Part shown: positions 1-13,180 of the stretch, one piece after another
Numbering within the stretch: position 1 is the stretch's first letter
Layout: each line of letters starts with the position of its first letter
Assembly: GCF_034190915.1 (NCBI RefSeq)
Contig: NW_026947506.1
Location: 15,871,501 to 15,935,500 of the forward strand
Length of the DNA stretch: 64,000 nt
DNA from: Cavia porcellus
Lineage: Eukaryota; Chordata; Mammalia; Rodentia; Caviidae
Direction of reading: 5' to 3'
Notes under the pieces: generated by a model
Told to the model about the DNA's origin: nothing
What the model saw: the letters and a program-made list of their open reading frames with translations, nothing else
The model's database searches: none
Translations under genes and position numbers: made by a program

Positions 1-1395
1 GATTATTTCACTAGTATCTTTAAGAATTATACATTTGCAGGCATAATTTTGTGGTGTTATGGGTTCTCTCACATCTGATTTCCTTCAAAGCTGACTTCTG
101 TACTGTTACTGATAAGGTTGACAACTGTTCCTGTGAACAGTGCTCTCTGATAGTCTAGAATTTGTTTTCCCTGTAGGCTAAGCTGTGAAACTGTCGCTGA
201 ATAAATAAGTGCCTTTCTCTCAGCTCTGCCCTCGCAGACAGATTCGTGGCATTAACCTCTAAATATATATAAAAATGAAAGTCTTTCTTTTGATGAACAA
301 ACATATATTGTGAACACAAATTAGATGAGTCATGTGTTAAACTAATGAATTTGTCACATTTTCTCATTGAGCCCTCTAGTATTTTGAATTTTGCAACATT
401 GCTGGCTATATCCTACATTTCACATTTTTTATGTGGATAAAAATGTCCAATAATTGGTAAATGATTTGTAACTGTTAGCTATTATTTTCATCTCTTTACT
501 CTTGTCATTTTATTTTATCATCATTCAAGCTTTAGCACGAGGAGTGAAACCCATGTATCTTTCTTCAAATTAGTCTAACACTAATCATGGTTTAAGGCAG
601 TGGTCTTGGAATTCTTGATCAAAAGCCTCTGTCACAGGGAAAAATAGTTACATTTCTATACTGCATTAGTTGCTACATAGCAAATAAACTGAATTTTACA
701 CAAGTTCTTATATTATCAAACAATTAGCTTGCCATTTAAATTTTCCTGGATTTAACAGTCCGCAAGCTAAGTCAGCACATTATCAAAGAGTGCTTCCATT
801 AAATTTTAAATCTTATCATGACCGAAAGTGGCTCCTCATGTTCTTAGGGTTATGGAATATCAGTGGTAGAAAACAATAAAAAAAGAAACAAAGCTGGAGT
901 AGGTGGAGTCCTTATCCTCCTCATCGGAGGAAAAGTACTGCTCAACCAGAGCAGCATGTTTATATGTACCATCCACAGAAGAGTGGCAATTTCAACCCCA
1001 CAGCCTAGCAACGTACTTGCCTGGCAGTCCTGGGCCCTTGTCTTCTTGATACTGCAGTAATTGTTTACATAGCTTGTTTTGGTCTCTCTGTTTTTTGGGG
1101 TTGTTGGTTCCTGGCTTGCTTTAGCCCCCCACATGTAATCAGGCTCTAGCTTCAAGAGCTCCCAACATCTTCTTAATTGTTTTTGCTTTTCATGCAGGGT
1201 TTTGTTTCCAATTCTTAGTTTAGTTTTGTTTGTGTTCCCTAGAAAGCTACCCTTTTTTAAACTTAAATATTTATTTGAGAGCAAGTGTTGGGAATTTATC
1301 AAGGCAGGTCTTCACAGATAGGCTCTTCTAGCTTAAGTAGCCAGCATTACAGGTTTGTGGCATCAAGTCATGTACAAGGATTATCACATGCTGAA
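1..1395. other. Flanking noncoding DNA outside the inverted duplication
   Basis: No gene, RNA or recognisable repeat is seen here. Inverted similarity to the right arm (ending about 31,340) stops near 1,395, where both arms still share a short run reading gctgctgttgctt on the right-arm strand. The longest open frame (850-1302, minus) has no recognisable domain, and no second copy of it was noticed in the window. Confidence 0.5.
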
Positions 1396-1729
1396 GCAAC
1401 AGCAGCAAGAGTAGAACATTACATGCAGAAGACTCTTTCTGCCTGTTATATATTATGTAGGCCATACACAAACTGGAGTGTAGCACTCACACCTAAAATC
1501 ACAGCATGGGACCATGAGTCATTCAGGCACACTAGAAGCCCATCTCCATGACTGCAAGGGACTTTGGGGGATTACAAGGCTCAAACCACAACACAGGATC
1601 GCCCACAGAGACAAGTGATATTGCATTAATCTCTGATAGTCTTTCAGCATAACCCACATGCACTGCTATATTAACGTTGACATGCGAAGTATGACAGATT
1701 TGTTTCTTTAGGTACACATGACATATTTT

Positions 1730-1790
1730 TAAATATATTTATATATGTATACATATATATTTATATACATATGCAAATGTAGGGTGTGAA
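1730..1790. repeat. AT-rich (TA)n-like tract
   Basis: Degenerate tatatat tract in the left arm. It lies at the place matching the longer TA/GA microsatellites at about 30,927 and 49,747, so the repeat expanded on the right-hand units after the arms separated, or contracted here. Confidence 0.6.
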
Positions 1791-4700
1791 CTCATGAACC
1801 TGACATTTGCCAGACAAGCATGTATGCCAGTGAGTTAAATCAACAGTCCTATTTTTTCATGATTTTAGTACCCAAAACTAATATAATCAGTAGCAAACAG
1901 TATATGCCCAAATATCAGTACAGTACAAAATTATATATTTTCTGCCCTCCCTTAGATATATTTATGTTGTGAATACTCTTTAAGTTATGATAACTTAGTC
2001 ATACTTTAGTTCTGTACAATTTTGACAATTCCAATCTCCACAGATACCTTCCTATGATAAATGACACTACGAATACTCCTGAATATAGTGAAATGAGTTT
2101 CTTTCTGCACAGTTCTTTTTACAAAAATGCACTGCCACACTCACAGGCACCCATACACTCCAATGTGAGTGTGGTTAAGCTAATAAAATTCTACCAAATC
2201 AACTATCTTTCAATTAAAATGTGGAGGAAACTTTATTCAGAAAATTGAATAAAAGTCTTCATTTGCTACACTAAGGAGGCTTCACCTTTAATGCAAATAG
2301 TTGTCAGTCTTGTAAGAGAAGCTTGAACAGATTTCCATCTAATACATTTCTGCAGAAATGCTGGGTAAGCTGAACTTCTGGAAGTGTAGATGAAATGTGA
2401 AAAATGAATGCTTCTGCCTCTAACCAACCAGTGGGGCAGCTGTTACAGTCAATTGACCCAAAAAATCCAGATTCAATTGACTAAGCTATAAGTAAACAAA
2501 TAAAAAGAATTACATAGCATACATCTCATAAAAATAATATTACTGTGTCTATTGAGGCCACGGAATGAGAGCAATAGGAATTGTCAGAACACAGACAGAA
2601 AAAGGAGGAGAAAGAGGAGAGGAACCTCAATGATTCAGGCTTCATGAACCTGAATCAGACTCAGGTGCCCTCCATAGTGGTCAGACAGCTCTAGTCCAAC
2701 TGCTTGCTCTGGTGGACAGATCCCTCTGGGTGAAGATGCCTCCCACTAAGGTGAAGCCCCAATAACTCCTTTCACTTCCCACACAATCTCTCATTAATGT
2801 CAATGATTCACTATTTCAGTTAACTTACACATCGATATTCAAGACATTTCTGTTTATAGTTGAATGATGGAAAAGCAATGGGTCCCTCAGATTCATTGTT
2901 TCTAACTGTACTGCCACCAAAAACAACACCTGGGCCCCTTGGAAACTTTGTTAATGTGTTTGCTTTAGTTATCTATGTGTTGAAAAATTTAACAGGATGC
3001 CTTGCATTGTCGCTCAAGGATGGTAGCCAGGCATCTTTGGATGACACAGATAGGTTGATGAGGTGACTTCAGGCATGCCAAGTGCAGTTGGTACCTTGTT
3101 TCCTTAAAAGGACTGTAAATTGAAAGAGAAACACTTGTTGATCTTCTGCTATCAACTAGTTTTTATACCATAAGAAATCAAACAGGTGGTATCTTCACTA
3201 GAATCGTTTGCTAATGCTTAAAACACAGAAATCTATGTGACTGGGCTTGTTACGCACAGACACAATTCTTTCCTGGGGTGCAAACCACTTTTCAGTAAAA
3301 AAGATTCTGAAAGAGTGACAACAGCCTAAGGAATTGATCCGCCATCCCCCAGTCCAAATGCAAATTCTTAACACCTGACCTCCCTGTCTTGCCAGGAACC
3401 AAACTAGACCCCAAATCACAGTGACCCTGCCTCCAGCCACCTAAGTGCAGACCTTCTTGGACTTCCCCTTATGTTTGCAGTTAAAACAATTTCTGTATAT
3501 TTGTGCTTTAGTTTAATTTCCATCTCTACAAAATCATTTGACACTAGGTCACTGGAACACACTCTTGCACTCTAAGACACTTGGAGTATGGCACTGGTCC
3601 TGCATAATTGTAGGTGCTAGTGCACTCTGCCCCATTTCATTCAACAAGAGGGATATTCACTGTGTCAGTTATTTTCTTTGTTAGTTAATTTGAGTTCGAG
3701 ACAGAAACCTGTAATTTTAATATGCAGATTTATTTTTAAAAAGAGCAAAAACTTATATTTCCAAAATGAAAACATTTTACATTTGGATGTTCTGCTTTTT
3801 AGGAAGAGGGGCTAATGAGAAGATAGTGGGATGGCTCCAACACAGCCAGCTAGTTTGTTATGGGCAGCTGAAGAATCTTGATATTTTTAAAAAGCATTTA
3901 ATAGTAAAATTTTATTTTTCTTCTCAGTGGCTTTCCTTCACAATTTCTTGTTTTAAAGAAAAGTGGAGAAGAGAATGCAGGAGAAATGAATTTGGTGAAA
4001 TGCTTCAAACACATTTCTGAAAATATGTAAGGACCATAGACCTTGTGAAGACAAATGAGTGAAATGATTTTTAGCATTCATCACTGTTATCTTGTTTCTG
4101 GAGCCCTCGAGAAAGAGAAATTTGTTTAACAAAGTTGCAACGTTAAAGACCACATATATGTATGTAACCAACAAGAGCAGGAAGCATGGGGAATCGTAGA
4201 GCAGAAGAGCCACAGGGAGAGCCTCCTCTTTCTTCAGTATTTATACAAGTTGCTATCTCATATTTACATTCTCATAGAGTGCCATTAAAGAGGATATGTA
4301 ATTCATGGTTATACATTTTTATCTCACTATGTCCCTGTTGAAGACAAGTGGGGTTCTACTCTCATGTGTCCTTAAATGCCCATGAAATTGAAATGTTCAG
4401 AGTGGTTCCAAAATACCACCAACATTGATTTCTGTTAAAGGTGAAATTGTGAAAAACACTCATCTTCCAGATAAAACTCCTAATTCCTCCTTTACCCTCC
4501 ATGCCTCCCTTATCGGATAGAAAAGCATCTATACTCTGTCCTTGCAAGCAGTAACTGTTAACAGTGTCAGAACTTTCTTGAATCTTGTACAATGAGAAGA
4601 CATATTTACTACCACCTTTGTGGATGGACTAAAATTAGCTCCTTTGAACATGAATTCTTGTATAATACACAAATTGACTCTATTTATTTCTCCTTATTTT

Positions 4701-5086
4701 CCTTTTTCTTAAAATTGGGCACTCCCCCCCCCCGCCCTTTGCTGCAGGAATCTGATGATCTGTCTGCTCCCTCAGTGGCAGGCAGTTCCTTGCAAGTCAC
4801 CGTTCGAATGTGCAGACCAGTGCCTAGTATGCATGCCAGTGTCCCTCTGTCACGCCCAGGGAGCAAAGAGATGCATGACAGGCAATTACTATGTTCCAAA
4901 TGTCCACATCCTTGGTGTTTTTCTTCTCCCATTCCCTAAGTTTCTTAGTGTGAATATAAATCTGCGGTATCGAACCTATGGGTGGGCCTTGAGTCACCTG
5001 ACCACCCTCTAATATTCAGAGTCTTTAAACACTACATTGTAGAAAAAGGAAAAGAATTCAAACAACTGTATAAAGTAAGATTAAAC

Positions 5087-5092
5087 TTTATT
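5087..5092 (-). other. Conserved AATAAA of the pseudogene
   Basis: The plus strand reads TTTATT. It lies about 390 bases past the pseudogene stop and occupies the same place as the AATAAA after the intact copies (27,502 and 46,331), so it is a relic of a shared candidate polyadenylation signal. Confidence 0.5.
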
Positions 5093-5477
5093 CACACAAA
5101 AAATGTAAGAAGAGGCCATGATCCTACCTTCTTAGGGCAGCTCTACACCATGGGTGTGTCTGTTTTGCTGCTGAATGCATTGATTTTACTTGGGGATCAT
5201 CATTGCAACAATCAGCATGCACTATATTATAAAAGTCAGGATTCTGACTGCCTCTAAGTTACATTCTAAGGACTTTTCCAAAGTTACTCTTCTAAATTCT
5301 AACTTCCTATCTCCTTGTTATTAAAATTGAAAAGTGGTGCATCTACCCCTAGGAATAAACACAATTCAGTGGTTCCTTGTAGAAATGTGAAAGCTCCAAA
5401 GATTGTCCTCTCTAGGAAAGGCACAGTGGCAAACACTGTGACTACAGTTTGGGCAAAATAAATGGACACGTCGAAAC

Positions 5478-6563
5478 TTAGGATATCCTTGAACGCTTAT
5501 ATGACATCCCTAGGAAAGCACACTGCATGGAAGCCAGACATTGGTAGGCTTCAGCCACTAAGTTAGGGTTTGACACGACCATGAACTGCCAGATCAGTAT
5601 CCAGGATTTCAGAAATATGCAAGTTGATGAAATCCACTGCACAAACTTTCAACTGATGTGCACTGTGGAAGTCAGTCAAGATGAGAATTTTTTAAGACAT
5701 TCTCTACAGAGAGTTGCCACAGAGTGTTTATTACACATGAGCTTCGGGCACCCCAGGCCATGCCTGTCTGCAGTGGGCAGCAGATCAAGTGCCATTCTGC
5801 TGAGTTTTGGTGAGTTTCCAGTGCTCCTGAAGCACATTATTTCCTTGAAAACTTCAGGTACCATATCACTCACTTCAACTCAACTGTTTTTGCTCCCCTG
5901 CATTTCATGTTCAAATATGACCCTGAAAACTGGAGAGCGGGCTGCTAAACTGGCTTTATGAGCCTGGAATTCCTGGCCAGCCACACACAAGCAACAGTCT
6001 GCCAACAGGGAGTGTTTCCACAGCCCTGTTAGATCACTTGCTAACCAGTGCTCACAAGCCTTCACCATATTCTTGTTTTTCAGGCTAAAACAGTCAGTGG
6101 AGTCTTGTGCCACTTTTGCCTCACAGAAGAGGGTTAGCTTGTCGTCAGGGAGTAGCCCATTGGTTGCATCCAAAAGAAAATCTCTAAGGATGAATTTTCT
6201 AAATCCCCATTCTATGCCTGGATCAAATCTATGAATTTCTTGACTCGACAGACATTTGGTGTTCTGTCTTTTATGGCTCACAATTTAAAACATGAATTTT
6301 GCCCAAGCTTCTCTCATTGGGCAATTGATCAGTGCCAGACATAGGGACAGGTAATATTTGCTGTCTTCATTGATCCCTTTTGGATATATTCTTAAGCACC
6401 ATTGCAGTTTATCATTTTCTTCAGGTGAAAAGGTTGAACTTTCATTGTCATTACCTATTTCTTTTAGGGAAAATCTAAAGTTACTGATGGTCCACAGGTA
6501 GGAGAATTGCACTACTTTGATCTCTGTGGTGAACTGATTCTTAGCGACTTGCCTACTGGACAC
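5478..6563 (-). pseudogene. SPOP/TDPOZ-family MATH-BTB pseudogene
   Basis: This is a minus-strand relic of the same gene found intact at 26,024 and 44,851, recognisable across its whole length. It is broken in at least four ways. The start codon matching the intact genes is GTG (6,561-6,563). A Tyr codon in the MATH domain has become TAA just upstream of 6,281. An Arg codon (CGA) in the BTB domain has become TGA just upstream of 5,873. A one-base deletion in the region after the BTB domain (aacacc to aacac) shifts the frame so that it runs to a stop at 5,676. Homology continues to the original stop at 5,478-5,480. The MATH part (6,285-6,560) and the BTB start (5,880-6,281) are still readable as separate frames. 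It lies in the inverted arm and keeps an uninterrupted proximal promoter block, unlike the intact copies. Confidence 0.93.
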
Positions 6564-6849
6564 TTCTTGAATTCCTGATATCACCAGTGTGAAACTGAAG
6601 GGAAGGTTCCCAAGTTTTCTTTATTCACCTGACTGTAGACATGTCACTCCAGTCAGCAGATCCAAGACGAGCAAGGTGATATTGCATTCACAAACTAGAG
6701 AGCCTAATGTGTAGATTAAAAATCTAATTAATCAGAGTTACATTTATGTAGATTTAGTAATTAATTAGTCACTATTCAATGTTGTCTTAATTCCTTTAAG
6801 AAATAGGTCACTGAAGAAATCCCCTTTTTAATATTTTTCTTGAGTTCAG

Positions 6850-7010
6850 TGTGAGTTCTTCTGGAACAGATGTAACCCTTCCTTTTTGGCTTCCCTTTTA
6901 TGCCACTTAGGTGGGGATTTACCCTAGGATGGTTCTTCTTATGCTATTTAAATCCAATTGAGATAGGCATGCTTTAGTCAAATTAACAGATTCAGTTAAA
7001 ACTTATACCA
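6850..7010 (-). promoter_or_regulatory. Uninterrupted proximal promoter-like block of the pseudogene
   Basis: Minus strand: an AT-rich block with catgcctatc and ggatttaaatagc motifs leads into a TATA-like cataaaag (plus 6,895-6,902), followed by a block resembling exon 1 (gttacatctgttccagaag). The same block recurs at 8,520-8,660, and in units 1-3 it is split by an inverted insert. Promoter activity is inferred from the TATA element and duplication only. Confidence 0.45.
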
Positions 7011-8389
7011 CCATATATGCATGTAATTTTACCACTTAGATGACTGTGGCATGAGAATTACTTAGCATTGAGTAGAGCTGGAATGACCCAGCAAAATTTA
7101 GTCCTATAAGCAGCAAATTACATTATTAAATCTCTACTTTTTGATGACATTCTATGACACTGTGCATTTTTTTGTTGTTGTTTTTTACTACTGGAGATTG
7201 AGCCTAGAGAATGCCCACTGAGTTACATGTCTTGTCTTTTTATTCATTATTGGGTTGAGATTCAGTCTAATTAATTCACCAGGCTTCCAAATTTGTGGTG
7301 CACCTTTCAGAGACCTCCTACTTAAATCTCTTAGAATGCTGGGATTACAAAAGCATGCTCAGGTGCCTTCTTGGTCACCTTTATCTCTAACAACACCTTC
7401 CCATTGCTATTAACACTCTGAAACAGTCCAAGACTTTGACAGTTAACTAGAGTGTACCTCAAAGAAACTGTGCCTCTGAAGACATTGTTATATGGGCCTA
7501 ACTAAACACCTTTCTTTCCTCATCTCCACTTTTGGCCTATGACACTGTATTGTACTTCACACAGAATCTTAAATTTTTGGTTAAAATCCTTGCTCAGGGT
7601 GAGACAAAAAGTGTGTCTAACTCTCTCTATTGCCCCTCCTTCGGCCATAGGAGGTTGTGATTTGGCCAGCATATGCATATCCACTCACTTGCTCTCCTTT
7701 GCTCCTTCTTGGATCCAAAATGACGGGGACAATTCGCTTCAGTGTCTTAGCAGTTTACCAAACCACCGTCCTCTTCTCCTACATGAGAGCAGCCAGGCAA
7801 ACCTGGGTCACTTCCCCACTCCAGCCACTTCTGTTGTTATAGTTGCCACTGAGAACAGATAGGGCACCTGCGAACAACCAATGTCACTGAGGGAGGGAAC
7901 TGGTATCCTTATTCTCATAAGCAGTATGCACATCAAGCCTTCTAGAGGAGTCACTTACTTGTGCACTTTGGCTGGCTGACACAGGCCTGCAATCACCAGG
8001 GAAGACCAACAACTGAAGAAAAATTGAGCCTCAGGGAAGAGAAGCTTGCCCATGACAAGGGAGAAAAGTTTTTCAGGACAACTGACACCAAACTGTCATT
8101 AATGACATCATGCCAGTCTTGGAGCTCACCCACTGTCTGAATGCCCTTGAGGATGTACAGCTTATATCCTTTTGTTTTCTAATAGTAATGCCGTGAAGAT
8201 GAAAGAAAGTGAGTTAGTGCTGCTCCCACAAGGGCTCATTGATTATTTGTTTTTCTAAGCCAATTTATATCTAGGATACTATTATAGAGAGCAATGTACA
8301 GTACCTGAGTTATTCCTATTGTGATATGCAGTGCTCTCTAAGTAAATAGATTTAGTGCAAAGTAAACAAATCTGCAAGAAGGTCAAAGA

Positions 8390-8660
8390 CTGACTTACAG
8401 ATCCTGCATGCAGAGTTACATATGGGAGACAAAAAAGGCTGTTGGCACACTGGAGACACAGAGAACCCAGTGGAAGTCTTGGAGCTGAGTTGAGTACAGT
8501 GTGAGATCTTCTGGAATAGATGTAACTCTTCCTTCTTAGCTTCCCTTTTATGCCACAATGGTGCGGATCCACCCTCTGGTGCATCTTCAGATGCTATTTA
8601 AATCCAATTGGGCTAGGCAGGCTTTACTCAAATTAGAAGATTCAGTTAATACTTAACACC
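8390..8660 (-). promoter_or_regulatory. Distal promoter-like block and exon-1 relic, left arm
   Basis: Minus-strand counterpart of the blocks at 23,757-24,003, 42,590-42,828 and 61,480-61,717. It has a TATA-like cataaaag (plus 8,545-8,552) and keeps a GTAAGT splice-donor-like site (plus 8,393-8,398) at the position used in the intact units. By eye it is about 84% similar to unit 1. Confidence 0.45.
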
Positions 8661-8926
8661 AGTCATTTGTCTCCTTACAGAAAAGGATTTCTTTTTTCTA
8701 CTTTTAAATTTCTTTTTTGTTTGTCATTTATTTCTTTGTTTGAAATTTAAAAGACTGTCTGCTTGTTGTCCAAGCAAGCCTTACACTTTCCATCATCCTG
8801 CTGCCTGAGACTATTGTGTTCTGGGACTGTAAACAAGGCCACTGTGTCTTTTTCTTCTATTGCCTAATTTCTAAAGAGGTAGGGCAGGTTTCTGAAATTT
8901 GAGTATTTATGAATCAACAGCAACTA

Positions 8927-9045
8927 ATTGGGATGGTACACTCCCCTAATCTCAGCACTACAGAGGATAAAGTAGGAGGATTCTTTCCAGTTTAACACCA
9001 GTGAGACCCACACAGCTAGACTCTGTCTCACAAGGACATAAAAGG
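8927..9045 (+). repeat. Degraded SINE relic
   Basis: It contains an old 7SL-type core (ggtacactcccctaatctca, then an agtaggaggattctt-like run and gagaccc). The inverted partners at about 23,393-23,491, 42,225-42,315 and 61,110-61,205 show that it pre-dates the inversion. Confidence 0.5.
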
Positions 9046-9402
9046 GATCAACAGTAAGCAAACTATGCATGAAGGAGTGAAAAAACTTCTGATCTGACTA
9101 TCAGAAAAACTTCTGATAGTCTTAAGAGGAAGTTAACCCCCATATCATCACAAAAAACTCCAAAATTTTACAAATGGAAATGTGAGAATATCAGGCTTTG
9201 TGGATTTGAAATCCCAATTAAGAGTACAAGTGAGTAGACTGAACTCTATGAACAGTCAGTTCTGGTGGCCAAAACATGCTTGTAAGAAGAAATCCCCATT
9301 TGGAAAACTTCTGAAGAAGAACAAACCTACTTGAGTTGGTCAAGAAAAGAAAGCACCAAGGATTCAGAAATTTCAGTCCTAAATAGAGAAGAAATGCTAT
9401 AA

Positions 9403-9565
9403 GCCGGGCATGGTGGCTCATGCCTGTAATCCCAGCACTCGGGAATACTCAGGCTGAGGTGGGAGGATTGTTACGAGTTTGAGACCAGCCTGGGCTACAA
9501 ATGAGTTCAAGGCCAACCTGAAATACATATCAAGACCTCATCTCAAGAATAAATAATTAAAAAGA
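9403..9565 (+). repeat. 7SL-derived SINE (B1/Alu-like monomer)
   Basis: It begins gccgggcatggtggctcatg, continues with cctgtaatcccagcac, gaggtgggaggatt and gagaccagcctgggctac, and ends in an A-rich tail. The opposite-strand partners at 22,832, 41,672 and 60,563 place its insertion before the inverted duplication. Confidence 0.85.
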
Positions 9566-12160
9566 AGAAATGATATGAAAACCATGAAAGAGTTTACTGT
9601 AGGATGAGTCCAGCTTCTCTTGTTCTACTTTGCCTCTAATAGAGAAATAATTATCTAAGGGTTTTGTGTGTGGTGGATATTAGTGGTAGCTTGTATTCCT
9701 GAACATTTGTGAAGACTTGGGATCCATTTACACATACACACACACACACACACACACGCATAGAGATATCCAAACACACACTTCATGTCAAATGAACAAG
9801 CTAAAGCAAGAAGATCATGCACTTCAATGTAATGCAGCATTATTATGGTAATAAAGAAGAGAGTGAAATAGAAATAAGTCCCTGCATATTGGAGGCACAT
9901 CAAGGTTACACATATGGAAATAAAATGTATATTTTAATAAAATATAGCCTATATATGAAGGAGTATAAAAGCCACAAAAGCTCTGAGCATAATGTTGAAA
10001 ATAGCACAATAACAAATTGAAGATCCAGAATATTTAACAATTTCTAAGGACTCTAAAGTACCATACTTACAGGCTACTTTTTAAAAAAGGGATGAAGTTG
10101 GGGATTAAATCTTGGGCTATTATATAAATGTAGATTGTTTTGTTTGAAACAAGATCTCACTAAGTTGCTAAATTGCTTAGGCTTTATCAAATACGTTAGC
10201 AAACTTGTTTCAGTCTACCAGGTGGCTGAGATTACTTCGGCCAAGCAAAGTTGAAGTTCTAAAACCAAAAGTCTCTCAATCAGCCACTGTCAACTCAAGT
10301 ACTTTTGAAGTGACTGGTCACATGACTCTGTACCAGTTAATCCAAATCATCAATTTGATGAGATTAAGAGTCTCCTGATTTGGGAACTATGCTTCTAAGT
10401 GGATTCATTTATGGATGTTCATAGTTGAATGGGCTGTTAAGATTTGGGGCCCCCTGGAGCTGAGTTTCAGTGGCTGTGCCTGGGGTGGGGGAGAATCTCT
10501 CATTGGTCTTTCTCTTTGATCCTTTCCTTCTTGCCATGAAAACAAGTTTGCTCTACCAGGAAGTCCTTCATGAAGTTTCTGCCTGGAGCCATCTAAACTC
10601 TCAGGATACAAATCAAACTCCAACTCTCCTACTTTACATTATGTGTGTCAAGTATAGTTGTCTCAACAATGGAAATGCTGACCAGTGGCTCAGTAGTTTG
10701 CACAGCTGCCTGAATTTATTGTACATTGCCATGGTTTGGGTATGGTTTGAACTTTTTTTTTTTTTTTTTGGTACTAGAGATCAAATTCATCACTACATCC
10801 TTGCGAAGTAGGAGCTTAGGCTACTAAGCAAAGTCTAGTGCTAATTTGAACTCTTAAGTTCCAGTTTCCAGGAACTGGGTTCATAGTGTAGCAGTGATAA
10901 AGTAATGAAAGCTTAAAAGTTAGAACCTACTACAAGTTAATTAGGATATTAGAGTAATACACTCAGGGATAGAGAAAGTCTGGGTCACTCAGGGGAGTAG
11001 CTGAAGCTGAAAATGGATCACATGTGTGGCCAAAGCAAGGCCAATAAAAAGATCAGGGTCTTCCTGAGTCAAGTCACAGGGATTACTGCTCTAATCTGAA
11101 GATCACTGTGAGCCTGAGACAAGTTATATGGATAAGTTCTTACATAGAGAGGTTTCACATGATACTGAATCTCCCAGTGCTACATATAAATGTGCTACAT
11201 CCAATGGAATGTGGCTTCCTCCTGCTCTTTCTCTCTCTGCTCCTGCTTTGTTGTAATTTCCATTAACAAAGAGGTCTGCAAATGGTCTCACCATTCTGTA
11301 CTCTGACTCTTGTCCTTTTTCCCCATGCTCACACCATTTGTATCCTAGGAAAATTAAAAGTTGCAACTCACAGATGTGGGTCACATTTCATGGAAATGAA
11401 TTAATCTCCAAAAGAATGAGTCATCACAGTTGAGATTAATGCAGGCCATGAATAATTCAGTAGCAGTAACTACTGTTATACCATCCATTCCTAGATTATC
11501 ACCTGAGACAGATGCCTGAAACATTCTCTTAAATCTCAAGAGCAATGAGCTAAGAAAATTACTTCAGAAACTACACTGCTTCATAAAGCACTGTTATGTC
11601 AGCACAAAACACACAGAAATACCAGGACTCTTTGAAGAAATGACTGATTCTACATAAAGGGTTGAGAAATGCTAAATGTCCCTGAGGTGACTTCTTGTGT
11701 TTGAAAATCACCGTGAAAATCAATAGTGAGGAAATGCCCTGGTCTGCAGGAAAGCCCCCAGAATTTGTGTTGATCTATTTCATTTGCATACCTCCAAATA
11801 AAACTTAATTCCACCATCACACTTCTGCATAAAATGGTTAGATTATATGATTTGTCTGGGCAGCATATACTCAACTAAATACTTGGAAACCAAAAGCAGA
11901 ATAGATATTGTTGTTCTTTCTATACCTAAGAAACCAAAACCCAAATAGATATTGGTGTTGATAAGCAATTTCTACACCTTCTAGTATTCTATTTAATAAT
12001 CAAGTATAAATTACTGGATGGAGATCTACTCCAATCACTTAAAGAAAAAGAAATAAATAGCATCCAGTTTCCAAAGTAAATAATAAGATGTAGATAAATT
12101 TCCATATGTGGGTTACATAAAATGTAAACTTTGAAATCAGAAAGCAATGATTAAGGATAA
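9566..12160. other. Noncoding left-arm sequence next to the ERV
   Basis: Inverted counterpart of about 19,930-22,830. It has no gene. At about 11,985-11,995 the right-arm units carry an LTR element, but here the site is empty (ctacacctt on plus), so it records the pre-insertion state. A poly-T run lies at about 10,749-10,769. The part around 11,124-11,384 is unusually similar to unit 1 (about 98% by eye). Confidence 0.7.
9729..9758. repeat. (CA)n microsatellite
   Basis: Short CA run. It is the reverse-strand partner of the TG runs at 22,612, 41,449 and 60,348, with different lengths in each copy. Confidence 0.9.
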
Positions 12161-12791
12161 TGTTGTACTCCAAATATTAGCCCCCCAAAATGGTGTACAA
12201 CAATGGGCAAGACATGTTTTGTGAAGAAAAAGGAGGGCTGTGGCACCAGTGACACAGTGCACCTGCAATTTGCAAAGCTGTGTAACCTGGTTAAAACATT
12301 TTGCAGACTTTTATAGAAAATATAATGAAGAAGGCCTTTGTTTCCCTTTGCTTGAAGACAGAGAAGTTTTGCAGGAATATACAATCCTTTGTCAGCTAAT
12401 TTGAGCACTTAATTTTAGATAACATCTGCACTTTTCAGAGGGAAACAATGGTTAACATATCAATCAGGTCAGAGTCCCAGGAATTTACATTCCTTGCAGA
12501 GGGGAGATACAGTTAACACATCAATTAGGTAATATTCCAAGAAATTTACAGTCCTTTGCAGAGTGGAGCAATGGTTAACATATCCATTAGTTCACCCAGG
12601 AAGATGTTGCATACCAAACAGTATGATGGTGCTACAGCTATTTTATAACAATGTGCTCAGTGCCCCAGGGTGTCTAAATGTAGAAAACACTTATGTTTGC
12701 AAAGGGAATTAACAAGTAATTTGGTCATATAACTTGGACATTGGCAAACATAACACAAACACAATGAAGCTCTTTTTACTAGTGTGCAGCA
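12161..12791 (-). repeat. ERV 3' LTR
   Basis: It shares with 17,451-18,410 the start tgttgta, the gcaaagctgtgtaacctg segment and the end cagca. Near 12,430-12,600 it has three tandem copies of a roughly 60-base block (gcagagnggagcaatggttaacat type), against two in the 5' LTR. On minus these lie in the U3 part, where retroviral enhancer repeats usually sit. Confidence 0.85.
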
Positions 12792-13180
12792 TTCCCCACT
12801 GATTTTTTGTCAGTGAACTAAATCATTTACTCATGGGTTTTCCAGACATTGGTATCTGTTTATAACCTTGTGTCTTTAAAATCATGAGCTTTATATTTTG
12901 AATCTGAGCTTTGACATAGTTTAACAATTTGTTTATAATAAAAGGTCCAATAGTTACACAGATGAGGAGGATTAGCAAAGGTCCTGTTCACTGCTGTTAT
13001 TAAGGCTGTTAACTGAAGGGAGGAGAAAAAGCCAACATTTAAACAAGCTCTGTTCTGCCTGCCTGGCTTGTTCTTGCAATTGATTTTTGAGGTCAGCCAT
13101 GACTCCAGAATGATTGATATACAAGCAACAATTTTTTTTTCTAAAGCCATAAAGAGGCCTCCTTCCTTTAGGAATAGGAA
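12792..13180 (-). pseudogene. ERV 3' region, possible env transmembrane remnant
   Basis: An open minus frame (12,860-13,150) precedes the 3' LTR where the end of env would lie. It has a hydrophobic stretch and a basic start, but no motif that fixes its identity. If it is env, only the last part remains. Low-confidence call from position alone. Confidence 0.3.

Noticed and set aside
4684..4939. Frames downstream of the pseudogene resembling minus-strand frames at 27,694-27,876 and 46,484-46,705 (MCRPVP and MHA-VPLS segments).
   Set aside because: The similarity follows from the arm duplication; frames differ in length and reading register, and no family is recognised.
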